A DNA stretch of 64,000 nt, taken from the NCBI RefSeq assembly GCF_030463535.1, contig NC_132878.1, positions 23,131,925-23,195,924 on the forward strand, given 5' to 3'. Below, one piece after another: positions 47,101 to 60,242 of the stretch (its first letter is position 1; the number at the start of each line of letters is the position of its first letter). The stretch is from Salminus brasiliensis. Taxonomy: Eukaryota; Chordata; Actinopteri; Characiformes; Bryconidae. The notes under the pieces were generated by a model. That model did not search any database. It was not told the origin of the DNA and saw nothing but the letters and a program-made list of their open reading frames with translations. Both the position numbers and the translations under genes were made by a program.

Positions 47101-48940
47101 GAAATGTGTTTTCTGAGTGTTTTTGCAGCTACTCTACATTATATGGCAGTTTTGGTCTTACAACTGAATTGGGTTTTAGTGAATAGCAGAGAGACAAATG
47201 TAGAGACAAAGTCGTGTTTTTTTTCTTTTCTTTTTTTGCAAATATGTTGTATATTTTGAAACCGTAATTCCCCTCTGTGCCAGTCAGGACTGCGTAGACG
47301 TCTCCAGTAGAGGGCAGTAGTAAACCTTACATGCTGTTGAAAAACCTGCTACTGCTGTTGATTTCGTATAAAAGGTCTCTCAATTCATTTAATTTAACGA
47401 CTAATATTAATGGACCGTTCCTTATAGCTCCAGTAACTAACACACACTGTCGTCGAACCCATAACAGGCTATTGACAAGTTTAGCTCGGGGCCATTTAAA
47501 GTTACTGTGGCACCGGGCGCAATTTAGCCTGATTGTTTTGAATGTAGGCCGTTTAATAGCAGAAAACCACGAAGCGAATGACGTGAATTCACTTTACAAA
47601 GAAAGCTGTGACGATACGGTGTTTTCTCTCCCGCAGCGACAATGAAAACACTCCGAGGCGACGCCCACCTTCCAACACGCGCGCGAGGAGCTACGCTCCG
47701 CGGATGGCTCATTCGATTCAGCGAACCGATTCTTTAGAATTGTCAAAAGAATCAAATAGTTAATTCAATTGTAAATTTAGTGATTTACATACATCAGCAG
47801 ACGAGTTATTCTCTCCGAACCCAAACACTGTGGCCCAACTGGAAAAATAATGTAACCACCTAAAATGATTAAAAAAAAAAAACGTGATCTGAGTTAATAA
47901 ATCAAAGTAAAACTGAATTATTTAAGTAATACGTTACGTTTTAGTGATACGTTAAGTGATTAGTTACATTTTCCAAAATTAAGTGGCCAAATTGTTTTAA
48001 TAATTTAGAAATATTTTGACAAAATATGGGAAATTTTGCTCTCACTTTCTCATTACTAAAATCTATTTTATTGTTTTTATTTTTACTGAACGTTTGTTTT
48101 TTTTGGTTCAGATCCTAAGAGTGAGCGAGAGACGTATTATTTAAATTAGAAAAGGCAATAACCTCAACATATGTGGGCACATTGTGGTGATGAAAATTAG
48201 CCTTAAAAATAAAACATTTCTATATATGAACTTGTGCCGTTGGACTTGGGAGTCAGTTCGACAGGTTCGTTCAAAAGAACTGGTTCAACTAAACGATTCG
48301 CTGACGATTCGGACAGCACTTCTACGCACGCTAACTTGACAGAAGCTTCAGAAGCCGCTCGCGCGTGCAACGGTCGCCCACAGCCTACGACGGAGAGCAG
48401 AAGAGGGGTTTACATGAGTGGTTTAACGGGACTCCGTAACCTGGTTTTTAAAAGCTGCATCTTGAGATAGAAGAAGAGAGGTGGATTTAATTGTGTAGTG
48501 GGGGGTGGTGGTGGTGGTGGGGGGGTAGTTTGTGTTCTCCCGCCTAGCCTCGCCTGTGTTGGTGGTGTTGACATGTCTTTGTCCAGCACTTCACTTCAGT
48601 TGTGAAGTCCGCTGGAGGAGCGACTCTCACGCTGGATTTACTGCACTGAAGATTTGGTCAAAAGTCAACTGTTTCAAGACTACAAATGACAGACCAATGA
48701 CCGGGGCGTCCTGTTCTCCCTTAACGGATTTAACGCCGTAACCGGGACACAGCCCCACATCTTCAGTAACCTAGCGCCCAGCTCCTCGGATGTGACAGTT
48801 GTTTTCAGTGAGTCGTGGGGCGGCTTTTAAACGTTCGTTCCCGCGTAGTGAATGCGCTCCCAATGCATTCACTGCTGCTGGCTCCACAGAGTAAAGAAGC
48901 CGGGTTTGGGATCGATCTGTCTCCGAGCTCGGCGAGGATC
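47101..48940. other. Region between akap10 and the LHFPL-family gene, including its probable promoter and 5' UTR
   Basis: No coding exon is recognised. GATTC/GTTC/GAAC-rich blocks occur at 47710-47760 and 48255-48312. The block 48340-48940 is GC- and CpG-richer and includes a G-rich run (48497-48530). It leads into the ATG at 48941, so promoter and 5' UTR probably lie here. An open frame runs in-frame upstream of 48941, but only the part from 48941 resembles the family. Confidence 0.45.
48497..48530 (+). repeat. G-rich run, potential G-quadruplex
   Basis: Runs of six and seven G are separated by GGT units. It sits about 410 bases before the LHFPL-family start codon. Confidence 0.6.
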
Positions 48941-49171
48941 ATGTTTAGCTGTGTGGGGTGTTTCTGGGTGCTCCTGTCCTCCGCCCTGGTCGCCGTGTGC
49001 AGCTTCAGTTTTATTTCTCCCGCCTGGATCGTGAAGGACCACGCCAGAGGCGAGGACTCGGTCAGCTTCGGCCTGCTATGGCACTGCTCCGAGTCTCTGG
49101 ACCACATGTACCGCTGCTACACCTTCGGTGGTCTGGGCAGGTTCGCAGAGATCCCCTCAAGCTCCTGGCAG
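48941..49171 (+). CDS. LHFPL-family tetraspan membrane protein, first coding exon (partial)
   Basis: The exon encodes 77 residues and ends in phase 0 at a good donor (TGGCAG then GTAGGAG). It starts MFSCVGCFWVLL and has a hydrophobic first transmembrane segment at about residues 4-27 ending FSFISPAWIV. An extracellular loop follows with SFGLLWHC, a second cysteine (YRCYTFGGLGRF) and IPSSSW. The order TM1 - W - GL..C - C - F..IPS..W is that of LHFPL proteins (claudin-related four-pass proteins, some in hair-cell and synaptic complexes). The subfamily cannot be fixed from one exon; LHFPL7/TMEM211 or an LHFPL1/6-like member are possible. The remaining exons, with TM2-4, are not seen up to 64000, so the first intron would exceed 14.8 kb. 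This ATG is chosen because homology begins here; an upstream in-frame ATG (48815) would add a non-hydrophobic leader. Confidence 0.75.
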
Positions 49172-49838
49172 GTAGGAGAGCGTTCCGCGTTTTCTGACAG
49201 CCCAGCTCCTAGTGAGGGGCAGCTTATAATTACAGACACACAGTGAGGCTAATAGCCTGTCTCAGCGCAGTCTCACACAGTACTGTGAAACGCCCTCACA
49301 GAAAGGAGCTCTCAGCTGTAGAGGACTTGTTTACCCCACCTGTTTTCAGACAAGCTCGGAAACGCTTCACCACACAGTTAATTTCATAGTCTTTATTTCC
49401 CCCTCACTCTTTTTCTGAAAAGCACCCAAACTTAACAAGGCCCAGTTTCCCATAGGTGTCCAGATCATCCTAACTGGGAGAGAGAGTGTTAAGTGTGATG
49501 CTCGATCTACCGTTTTTTCAAATAGCATAATCAGTTATAATATTGTATTTGTTATTGTATTTTAAACAGCAACCTTGTCAACAGTGTCATTTTGTTTTCC
49601 ACCTGTTTCCTAACAATAAAAGTATCATAAATCATCACTTTAGGCATTTATTTTTCCGATGAGATCTGATGATCCTCAATGATTTATCCTCCACCTGTTT
49701 TCATCATTTTTAAGTCATTTCTAAAGCCATTATTTTCCCCACTTTGTCTCTGACACCCCAAAATGTTATATACTCCCACCTGCTTTCTACCCTTATGTAC
49801 CATGTTTGGTTAATAGTTCATCATAAGAGGCGTCACGG

Positions 49839-50062
49839 ACCCAGTTTACACCTGCTCACTTTATGCGTCTTGAGTATCAGGATGATATCTGGATAACGCC
49901 AAACCACATTGAATTGCAAGTGTAAACGCAGCCAAACCTCATTTAAAACACCCATCGCCCAAACCACTTCAGGAGGTGGTCTGAGCCACACATTATAGCA
50001 GTGTAAACACATCAGCCTCTCCAAGACACATTTGGCAACCAAAACTCCAGTACAATAAAAAA
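49839..50062. repeat. Fish interspersed repeat, family B copy 1
   Basis: Shares CAAGTGTAAACGCAGCC and a GTTTACAC start with the stretch at 56573-56760. This kind of sequence (TTTACAC near one end, GTGTAAACGCA inside) is a common non-autonomous DNA repeat in fish. Confidence 0.5.
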
Positions 50063-51228
50063 AAAAACTCACTTTTGCACATTCCAGGCTAAAGAGTACA
50101 AGTGGAACAGCGGTCGGCCGGCTGACTGACTGACAAATGACAACTGGCCACTGACTGACTTACCAACACTGACTCTTAGCTCTACATAAAGCCTCTGTCA
50201 GAGCTATAATATCATAACAATCCCAAGAAATCTCTTCATAAACAGTGGCAGTGTTTGTTTTGACTCTGCAGGTTCTCACAGTACTCTTAACTGTGCAAGC
50301 TAACATCTCTGAAGCACATCAGGTTATGTCTTAGTGAGGCAGCAGGAAAAATTGACTGACATTCAGCAAATTCCACACAGTGTGGAAATACAAACTATGA
50401 CCAAGTGTATAAATATCATTTTGAGCCTTAAAAACATTTACCGGATTCCTGAGTTGAGGAATTTCCTTTACTAAATCAGAACCGCCCTCTCTCTCTAATT
50501 CTGATCGGTTCAAACTCTGATTCTGAAAATCTGTTGTCCTGCCCCAAGCTAAGATAGAGATTCTGATTGTTTCTGCTGCAGGGTTTAACTGTCTGTTTGG
50601 GGATATATGTCCTACAGGACAGTGTCAGTGCGATTTAGGGAGAGTGGATTCATTGAACTCAATGAACTGAACTCAGTGAAAAGGTTACCATTGAGAAAAT
50701 AGTCTGTAAATGTATTCTTCCAGATTAGAACCTCTCTTGGGCTAGTTCCGTCCCAGAAGCCGTATGTTTGCTAGCCCTGTACCAAAGTGTTAACCAACTG
50801 AGTAGTTATCTGTGTGTTAACATAAACTATTAACCAGTTTTAGCGTAGGAGAGCTGCTCCCTTGACGGAATACGGGTGAGAAAAGGAAGGTTTTGCTACT
50901 ACCCCCCCCCCCCCCCCTCCTCCTTGTTATGGTCAGCTGCTCTGTAAATGTCAGGAGCATGCAAACAACTTATAACACTGCAGTGCGACCACATTGTTTC
51001 ATTCCCATGCGTGAGCTTCAGCAACACGGACATCTGGTCATCGGAATGGCATGAGCATCTCAGCCATGTTAAATAATTCACTGAAGGAATGATTCACAAC
51101 AAAGGAGGGGGCAGCCACACTGCAATAGTATCACCACAGCTTGTTGATAGAAAAGCAAGATGTGATTCATCTTACTAAATAAACAGGATAGCGCTGCCAG
51201 TGCACCTGGCATAGGGAGGTGACTACAC

Positions 51229-51640
51229 TAGGTTTCCAAAAGTATTCAGAAACCCTTTCTAATTAGTGATTTGGCTACTTTATGATCCACTCTTTCCTGC
51301 CAAAGGCTTTTACACAGCTTGTATAATCTCCACAGAAAGGCACTACCAATGGGAGCGCTCAGGTCACCAAACTCAATGCCAGGCTTCAGCTAGATGGGTA
51401 TAAAGTCCCCTTTCCATTGGGCTGTGTAGCAGTGGAACTGTGTTCTCCTGTCTGATGAAGCTCTATTCCATAATCTTTGGAATTGGAATCAGATCTGCAC
51501 AGCATTTTCCACATCTAGAGTAAAGCCTTCCCAGATGAGTAGAGACTGATACTGTTGAAAACAGGTGGGAACAATACTCATTTTAATATACTCATCCAAT
51601 GATTTCAGAACATTGGATAAGCAGGTGTCTACAAATTGCT
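51229..51640 (-). mobile_element. Non-autonomous inverted-repeat transposon, copy 3 of family A
   Basis: In the minus orientation it carries CACAGTTCCACTGCTACACA and the TATACCC segment in the same order as the copies at 7540 and 30390. The ends (GGTTTCCAAAAGTATTCAG; GGTGTCTACAAAT) are degenerate inverses. It is older than copy 2. Confidence 0.65.
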
Positions 51641-52089
51641 CTGTATTGTTTAATAAAAAAACTGATTCAGAGAGGTTCCTAATGTGGTGTTAAATTCATT
51701 GTGATGTACGCTGATGACAGGTTTAGTTTTGGAGGCTACAGCTGTCTCTAGCTATGTATATCAGTATATTATATATCAGTTCTTGGGCTCCCAGCCTGTT
51801 GTCTGCCCCTGCAAGTGCTCCACCTGAGTGTAGAACAGCAAAGCACTGACTCTATTAATTGATTCGCCATAATGCAGAAACAAAGGCCCATCATTTTGCC
51901 CCTCCTCGTACCCACTGGCAGCTGTGGATGCAAGAACCCAGAGGGCAGCCTGGAGAAACATGTTTTGATGTTGATTGCTTTGTTTACACTTGGAGAAGGC
52001 GGCCTTTTTCTTGGAATGCCATGGTATGCCATGCAAGCAGCAATTTGAACTCCTGTTTTTTGGCCATTAACGGACATCTTGCCATACAC

Positions 52090-52165
52090 CTTTAAAAATA
52101 AAGGTGCTACAAAGGGTTCTTAAGGGATGCCATAGAGAAGCTTTTGGAACCATGTTTGAGTAGTT
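52090..52165. repeat. MITE fragment, family C copy 1
   Basis: The words AAATAAAGGTGCTACAAAGG, GGTTCTTAAG and GCCATAGAGAAGC recur in related form at 54347-54425. Such pieces are ends of a common fish MITE. No complete element is recognised. Confidence 0.45.
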
Positions 52166-54346
52166 AATTGCTATTTTCTTTGCATTCCATAGTGGGAGTC
52201 CATAGTGTGCACACAGCTCAGGTCATAGAAATATCGTAGACCTTCACAAGGTGTTAGGTCAGAATTACAACTACATCCTTCAGCAACCTGATTGCCTTCC
52301 CCAGTGAGGTTTTACATCAGCAGAAGCTTTCTGCTTCAGTTAAGGTAGATTTAAGCAGGATCCAAACTGACCTTTTCAGCTCAACTCTGTGCTACCGCAA
52401 GTTAAGCCTGATGAAAGCTCTGTAATTCGGCCTGTTAGCGTGCTATCACTGTTTATAAACAGTGGGGTCAAGAACCTTGTTCTGTTCTTTTCAGACACAT
52501 ACAGGGAATTGTCTGTCAGAATAAATGTTTATATACAAATAAAGCTGATGAAAATGCAATAGGGTACGCCCATGTTTTTTCAACCAGCCTCTGTCTGCTG
52601 CATTTAAAGCAATTCATTACTGTCACACAAAAACCTTGTATCTCCAAAATGAAAACTTTACAGGGGAAGAAAAAAACCTTCTAAAATTGAAATGAAGTCA
52701 ACATAAAATCTTTTTAATTCCAAGTTTTTTTTTTTTGAGCATTTCTTTTGGCCCATTCATCATAAAAGTTTGATACAATTTAAAGAACAATTGCCAGATT
52801 CAAATTGTATGTTGACTGTACTTAGAAAAGAACAGAAGCATGGACCTAACAAACGCTTATAATAAAATCCAATAGGCATTTTCAAAGTACCATTGGTAGA
52901 CATTTATACAAGAAACATATTTTGGTTTATACAAGATATATTTTGACTATTTTTCAAAAAACTATTATCAGCATTGTTTATGCTTCAAGGCTGCTTTAGT
53001 GAAGGTAGTGGTTCTATATTGAACCATGACAACTCAAGGATCCACCATTTTTCTGCTGTGTGAGAGACCTGTATTGTTAGTAAGGCTGCAATTTTGTTTA
53101 TGTTTTTTTTGTTTTGTTGATTTTATTGACATTGCAATATATTTTGCTCTGTGATATTGTGAAGAAATACAGGAATTATCACCAGAATTCACCATAAGTC
53201 AATGATCTAACATGCTAGGATATTAATAATGCACTTCAAGAATGTGTGTGGAGTAAAATGCAGTCCAGATATTTTTCTTTTGTTTAAACAGGAACAAAGT
53301 TGTAGCATGACTTGACTTGGCTATGAATGACTTTATGATTTTATAAAATGGTTTACAACTACCAGTGGCTCTCCAGTAAGACTGTGGAAACAAGCATTAT
53401 AAGTTTATACCAAACCAGTTGGCTAATCATATCAGTCCCATGTCAACAGCTCAGAAACATTCAGTTTGTACTGTTTTTCTTTAGAAGTTAGCAACTGCCC
53501 ATTGGATTTCATAATAAGTGACTTTTAAGTCAACGCTTCTTTTCAGGGAAAAAGAAAAATCTAACAAAATTGATGTCTGTAGCAATCAATGGTATGATAC
53601 GGAGGCAGCAGACTGGGATTAAGCTGACAATCACTGGTGGTGTATTCCTTTGAAAGTACAAGAGTGGTTTGCAGAAAAAAAAGCATTTCATCAAGTGTCC
53701 ATGCTTGAGATGTTCTACAGGAACAGAGCTGACCTTGGAGAATAGAGGCTTTAGTGCTTTGTATTGTGCCTCGTCTTACCACTTGATGCCTTAGTGCTTT
53801 TACAGCCCAACATTTCACACACCCACCAAACACACTTGTAATGTAGCTTACAGCTGTTGTCTTGTAGCTGGTGTGGGCTGAGGTGCACTTTTCTTTCAGT
53901 GGCTCTTAGGGCAGTGTCTAAGATTGGTTTTAGGTTGCATTGTTTGCTTCTTGAGACTTTCTGCTGTATTTTTTAGTATTTAAAATACTTATCATTAGTC
54001 TGTGCCTAGATCCTAGAACATTGCAGATAGATCTGCTTATGTAGCATTTTGCATTCAGTCTTTAAGGACTTAATGCACAGTGTACATTTCTGGTGATAAT
54101 CCTTAAACCACAGAATCTAAATCTTAGCTTGTGTACTATTCACAGTACACAACATGTCTTGGTATCAGAAATCTATAAGTCACTGTGGTTTGCGCACTAC
54201 ATGAGTGGTCTCTAAACCTATGTTTTGTTCTAAAAATAAAAACATGCGGGAAGTGACATGGGAAATAATGCAATACCATATAATGTGAGACAGGATAGAA
54301 GAAAAAATCTGCCCAAATTGTTTGTGTGCTGATGAGACTTTTCTTC

Positions 54347-54425
54347 ACACTCAAAAAATAAAGATGCTACAATTGGTTCTTTGAGCGATTCCATTGAGAA
54401 CCCACTTTTGGTTGCATGGGTTTTT
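54347..54425. repeat. MITE fragment, family C copy 2
   Basis: AAAATAAAGATGCTACAATT then GGTTCTTTGAGCGATTCCAT and GAGAACCCA parallel the fragment at 52090-52165. Confidence 0.45.
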
Positions 54426-56572
54426 TTGGATTATGCAGTATGAAACACTACACTATGAAAGTGTAACTGATCATGTGAAGTATGTGCCTTTTATTAGTTA
54501 ACGCCTTTGATCTTAGTCCAAATTCTCTACAAAATGTTTTTCATTAAGCATTTTTGGTTCAGTTCTATCAGACTTCATCTGTTTCTTAAACACGTACATC
54601 CTTTTATAAAGAAAATAAACAAACACACACACATACACACACAACCACAGACAAGTCTTTTAGGAATTCTCGGTCCTTCCACTTTTTGCCAGCGCCCTTG
54701 CCTATGGCCCAAGTTCCTTTACATAGCTGTCCGGCTCTTAAATAAGCTCTTTTCATTTCAGACTCCAGCACAGAAAGCAGCCTCGTTCCAGCCCCCTTTG
54801 TGCCATAAAAGCACTCTCTGCGCTCGGAAACACCAGCAACCTCTGGAGTTATGATTTATGTATGAAGGGGAAAAAAAAGAAATTAGCATTTGAAAGGAGA
54901 TATTAATAAATCGCAACGCCATTCTTTTTGATTCAGCAGGATTGTGAAGGCTAGAAGAAAAGCTTCACTCGATGCTTGACGATTTACTCCTTCTGGACTC
55001 TAAAGAATGGAAGAGTTGGATCAAGGACAACAGTGTGATGTGCACATATCCACATGCATAGCTGAGTGGGCATAAAGCTTAGCTCCGAGATGCTAGCGCG
55101 TTACTTATTTATGAGCATTGTTAGCATAGTGGCATGAAGTAATGCATGCAATAATTAATTTATTATTTGGTTAGGTGCATTTTTATAGTGGCATCTAAAA
55201 GTGATTTTCCTTACAAAGTGTCATTATTTTAAATTATTTGAAAAAGTGCATGGCTGCAATGAGCTGCAAGAATACATGCATACTATGAACAGTGTTGGGC
55301 AGATTACCTTGAACACAACAGAGAACGGATTCAATATCTAGTCATACCCTTAATAAGTAATCTTTAAGATTATTTATAAAGTAATTTATAACCTGGTTAC
55401 CTTTTGGACTTTTTCTGATCTAACTGCTTTATTTGGTTTTGTAGTTGGCAAATTGGTTTCATGAAGATCATAGGATGATAATGCCCTAATTGTTCCCTTT
55501 CCATCCTTTGTTTCTCACAAAACCACATTTAAATATTGATTCCAGTCATAGTGTAAAAAAATAAGTAAAGATAGTAATTGGTAATATGGTTAGTAAAAGT
55601 CTGTAACTAAGGTCTTCAAATCTGGACATTGTAATCCTTGGTAGGTGTGACACTACATGGCACTGGATAATATGTTTTGCATACTTGAGTCTACTTTTTT
55701 CACTAGGGTCATTATATGTTTCTTAATAATACATCTTTTGTTTGTTGGGTTTGACTGCATTGACCACTTCTTAAGGCTTTGCACCTGTTCTGCTGGCTCT
55801 GCTGCAACAGTATCAGGTCTGTATCAGCAGTATTGTTGGCAGCATCTTTTCTTTGTGTGCGCTGGCTCACATTCCCTCCAGTTAGCCCACAAGAGGCATC
55901 ATCCAAGACTTACTTTATCGCCGTAGGGAAGACACCCCTGCCTCGAAGAACAGAAAAATAAAATAGTTCAGCAGAAATTGCTGACAGAGGTTGTTCTTTT
56001 AAACAGATGTTGCTCTTTGGTCTCTGTGGTGCCCCACCACCTCCACTCCTCGGTAGCCATTAATAAAGGTGAGGAGACCATTAAATTTTCATCAGGCGCA
56101 CGTCATGCACTTCTGCCACGACTCATTGGTGTGCAGATTATTCTAGTGCTGTCCCCTGCCCCCACCAGACACAACACACACTTTTTACAGCGCCACTACA
56201 ACATTTTGAAGATGACTGATGATCTGGCCACTTCATGTGGCTTGTGTTCCCTGAAAATAGTTTGAACAAACTCTATGCCAGAGGAATTAGACAGACAGGT
56301 GGAGTGCAGGTGTGGACAAAAGCGAGGTGTCTGTTTGGGTTTGGCCAGTTGTGTTCTGTGGGCCTACTCTGAACTACTCTGCCCTGCAAGAAGACATTTG
56401 TTACCATTTTAGAATCGTAAGGAGCTACATAGGAGCTCTACATAGTGCACATGAGTCTCACTGACTTTATGGACACTGTTATGAAAACACTTCAGTTACC
56501 TACACCTTTGCTCTTGTGAGAGAACAGGATAAATACTACATGTTTTTCTTACGCACTGCTGTGGGCTCTTTA

Positions 56573-56760
56573 AGCCTGTTTACACTGAATTTGTCTGGAG
56601 TTGTTTGGATAGCAGTCGGATTGTGAAAATGTCAAGTGTAAATGCAGCCACGATGCAATAGATACGGATTGCCGTTCAAATGCTCAGACAACTTCATGTG
56701 GTGCTTTGAGACATAACAGACACTTCTCCAAAAAGCCAGTAGAGCTCACCATAAATGCAA
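56573..56760. repeat. Fish interspersed repeat, family B copy 2
   Basis: Contains GTTTACACTGAATTTGTC and CAAGTGTAAATGCAGCCACG, matching the order in 49839-50062. Degenerate. Confidence 0.45.
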
Positions 56761-58444
56761 GCTGGTAGAAAGTTGTCCAGCTGATATCTGCTGGCATAGC
56801 ATTTTGTTTTTTACTGGTGAGAATCTGACACTGAGGTACGATGCTTGTTCACACGGCACATGGTAAAATAAATCAGTGAGCAGAATTATCACTTCTTCTG
56901 TGCTATCATGTTTTTATTGCTGTATAAATGATGCACAAGTCATTCATTTTTTTTCATGTATGAGCATGCAACCTCATTCAGAATAAAGTTTGTGTATGTG
57001 CTCATTATATTGTATTTTGTATTGTGTTTTCAATCAGACAAACTATAAAATGTAAGTAATTATCTGACTGGTATATGCTTTTACATGTGCCTTCTTGTTC
57101 AAACATTTTTAGTTCTGGAAAAAATAATTACAAATGGGATTGGTTTATTAATACAGTCAAGTAGATTAAATGTCAGAAATGGGGACCACCTGTTGGCCTG
57201 CAGAAGGAGATTGAAGTCAATTAATCCATAAGGTGTGCCTGAAAATGTTCCTTCTGTTAACTTGTTAATGTTTTTAAGGTATTAGAGCTTGAAGTGGAAA
57301 AAAGTTTTATTTACATGTTGACTTGGTCCCCACTACTGCCTATTAACTGAAATCCACCATAGCATATTTGGCTGTAAGACTTTTTAAAACCTACTCTTCC
57401 AAGAGGACATACAGGCCTGTCTTTAGCCCCCCACAGACCCTGGCAGGCTGTGGTCCAAAGAGGCAGGCATGAGGAGAGCAACTACTACTTGATAAGCATC
57501 AGGCAATTGTGACCAGAAGTATTGCCTCACTATATAGATGATTTATTTAGTTATTTTACCATAGCGATTTTGTTTTTTGGTCATTGTAATCTGTTCCTAA
57601 GCGAATTTAGTCCAGTTGGCTTTACAGCAGGTTCCGAGCGCATCACAATAATCGTTATAAGCGATTATAATCACATTTGTGCTTTTATCAAATTTGTCAG
57701 TGTCCTGGTTCTCTACCGGGCATGGCTAGGTTATGGTAGACATACCGCCTTATGAGTGTGTTGCTGTTGGAGGGCTAAAGAAGAGCACCATTTGACTTGT
57801 TAACAGCTTATATGATTATGGGGAGCTGCAGCACAACAGTGAGGGAGCAAGCAGTGAATGCTCGGCCAGGATTAGCCCAGCCCCAGAGCATGCTGGGTAA
57901 CACTTGGCCGCTCTTGACACATCCAGCTGGCAGCTAACGTGTGTGTATGTACTGTGCATGTGTGTATGTGTTATGGTTCTCATGTGAATGAGATTTGGCT
58001 AGACACCACATTGATTGTAATTGGACAATGTGTCTGCATAAGTCCTTGTCTATTGTTCATCTCTTAGCGAAAGTGGCAGATTCACAATACTTGTGCTTTG
58101 AGTGGAGGGTGTTGTGGAAATTAGTTATGTCTGAGTGGAAATCTTCCAAGTACAGACAATATGGCGTCCCATATTCTGGGCAAATGATTGCATTCTGAGC
58201 ACTTTATGTTCATATGTTAAGGTGGAAGCATCTTGAGAAGGTCACTACTGAAAACATAAAAGCTTAAAGAGCCAATGCCATGTCAAATAGAAGTTTTGTA
58301 CTAGGTGTAAGAATTCTCAAAATTCTGAGTTTGATTTAATACAGTCTCGATAAATCTCAGTATAAAAATAAGGAGTGGCTGAAATGTCTTATGATAACAC
58401 ATTGTCTCAATCAGTTTATCAATGAATACAGCCTCACACTAATG

Positions 58445-58660
58445 TTACAGCCATAACAATAAAACCACCTGCCTAATATTGTGTAGTCCCCCTCGTGCCA
58501 CCAAAACAGTTCAGACCAGTTAAGGCATTGACTTAATCTCTAAAGATTTCTTATGGTATCTGCCAAAGACATTAGAATCAGATCCTTTAGACTCTGTAAG
58601 TTACAAGGTAGGAGTTCCATTGAGCTCTGTACACCCGTGAACCTGCCACAGAGTCACTGA
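58445..58660 (+). repeat. Common fish DNA-transposon remnant
   Basis: Contains AAAACCACCTGCCTAATATT, TGTGTAGTCCCCCTCGTGCC, ACCAAAACAG and the later TCAGATCCTTTAGACTCTGT. I recognise this order from a repeat found in many fish genomes. It is truncated and has no intact frame. Confidence 0.65.
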
Positions 58661-59902
58661 TTGTCCTTCCTTAAAAAACACGGACTGGACTGAGAAAAAT
58701 ATAAAATATCAAATATATATTATATTAATTTAATTTTGTGTTTAGAGATTGTGGCAAAAGGTGGGTATGTGGAAAATAAGTGCATAAAGTGCTTTTCTAA
58801 CAGATTATTAAGATTAATAAGAGTATTGCAGACTCTCTTTTCTCCCTCCTTCTTTTACTCCTTTTGGGATGCTTGCATGTATTTGGCATCTTGAGCAGGC
58901 AGCTGTTACCTCCTTCATCTGAACCACTTAAGGCCTCTTTACTTATGAAACCAGACCACCAGTGCTGGGGGTCTTATCATGGCGGTCACACTGCTCTCTC
59001 TCTCTCTCACTCTCTCTCTCTTTGTCAAACTGAATGCAGAATGAAGTACTGCATCTCCCTATAGGCAGAGCCCACATATGAAAATGGCACAGGGGGGTTG
59101 TGTATTGGCTGTCACGCTGAGAAATATGACCCCATGCACTTCTACAGAGTTGGTCTGTGACTGGAGAATAAACTAGTGGTCACACTGGACTTTTGCATTG
59201 CTTTTCTTCTTTGGGCTAAAAGTCAGACCATTACAGACAGTGTTAGTGTAATTTGGAGGAAAGTGATTCAATAAACAGCTAATGTCGTTTGCAATGTAGA
59301 AACTGGATGTCTTGGAACTGTATTAATTAGCTATTAGCATGCTGTTTTTTTTCCAAAAGACAAAACTTGTTTTCTATTATCACACGGTACCAAGTTGAAG
59401 TTGAATCCGATGAACTTGACGTGTGAAATGAACTTGTTCATGTGAACTAGCTTTTTCAGCAGGCAAATTTTATTCGTGTACGGTCAGACCGCAGCTCAAG
59501 ATTGCAGATCGAAGCCACTCGCCGCACAGGGCTGTTTTACTCATGGTAGATTTACAGCATGCGAGGCAGAGACCTGCAGACTTGCTCTCTCCACAGCGTT
59601 TCATTCCCATCAGTAATGCCTGCTGAATAGGATGCATGTGCCTGATAGGCTAATGGAAATGCTCCACTGTTAATGTGTGATAGAGGTTAGGTGGGTGAGG
59701 AAAGTGTTATGAGGGGAGTGTGTGTAACGTGGCACGGTCATTTGCCCTGGGGAGGAGGATCACTCAGCGCAGAACATAGAGAGAGGGAGAGAGAATGAAA
59801 GGATGAGAGTAACAAGGAAAGGAGTGGATTTTTCCTTTGCTCCCTTGGCCTGAATGACCTGATTTTTTTTGTCAGATCTTTCTTGGTTGAAGACCCCGCA
59901 TG

Positions 59903-59904
<2 letters not shown>

Positions 59905-59961
<57 letters not shown>

Positions 59962-59965
59962 TACA

Positions 59966-60003
<38 letters not shown>
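59905..60003. repeat. Compound TC/AC microsatellite
   Basis: About 24 TC units are followed by AC repeats with a few interruptions, almost 100 bases in all. It is the longest simple repeat in the window. Confidence 0.95.
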
Positions 60004-60006
<3 letters not shown>

Positions 60007-60242
60007 TGTCAACAAGGCAGGGTGATGACAGTGTTGACAGAGTGATGTGAGTGGTAGTGGGTGATCACATTAATAGTACTACAGTAATTAGCATGGGAAA
60101 AGAAGCATTTCTTAATGAGTGAAAAATTAATCAATTATGACTTAACTTCTTGATAAATCAGCAGTGATAAACTGTTTTCATAAAAATGTGTGTGAAGAAC
60201 TTCTATATAAGATATAAAGATCCTCCATATAACATAAAGGTT

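Noticed and set aside
48234-48470. 78-codon open frame upstream of the LHFPL-family gene
   Set aside because: No homology recognised. The sequence is part of the motif-rich upstream block and is likely 5' UTR or promoter.
55978-56265. 95-codon open frame in the long intron
   Set aside because: It has no splice sites in a fitting phase, no LHFPL-like residues and no known family. A conserved non-coding block is more likely.
57522-57755. Open frame with a YIDD-like word suggesting reverse transcriptase
   Set aside because: The word stands alone; no other reverse transcriptase motif or retroelement structure surrounds it.
59760-59966. Minus-strand open frame with an Arg-Glu repeat
   Set aside because: It is produced by the TC microsatellite.
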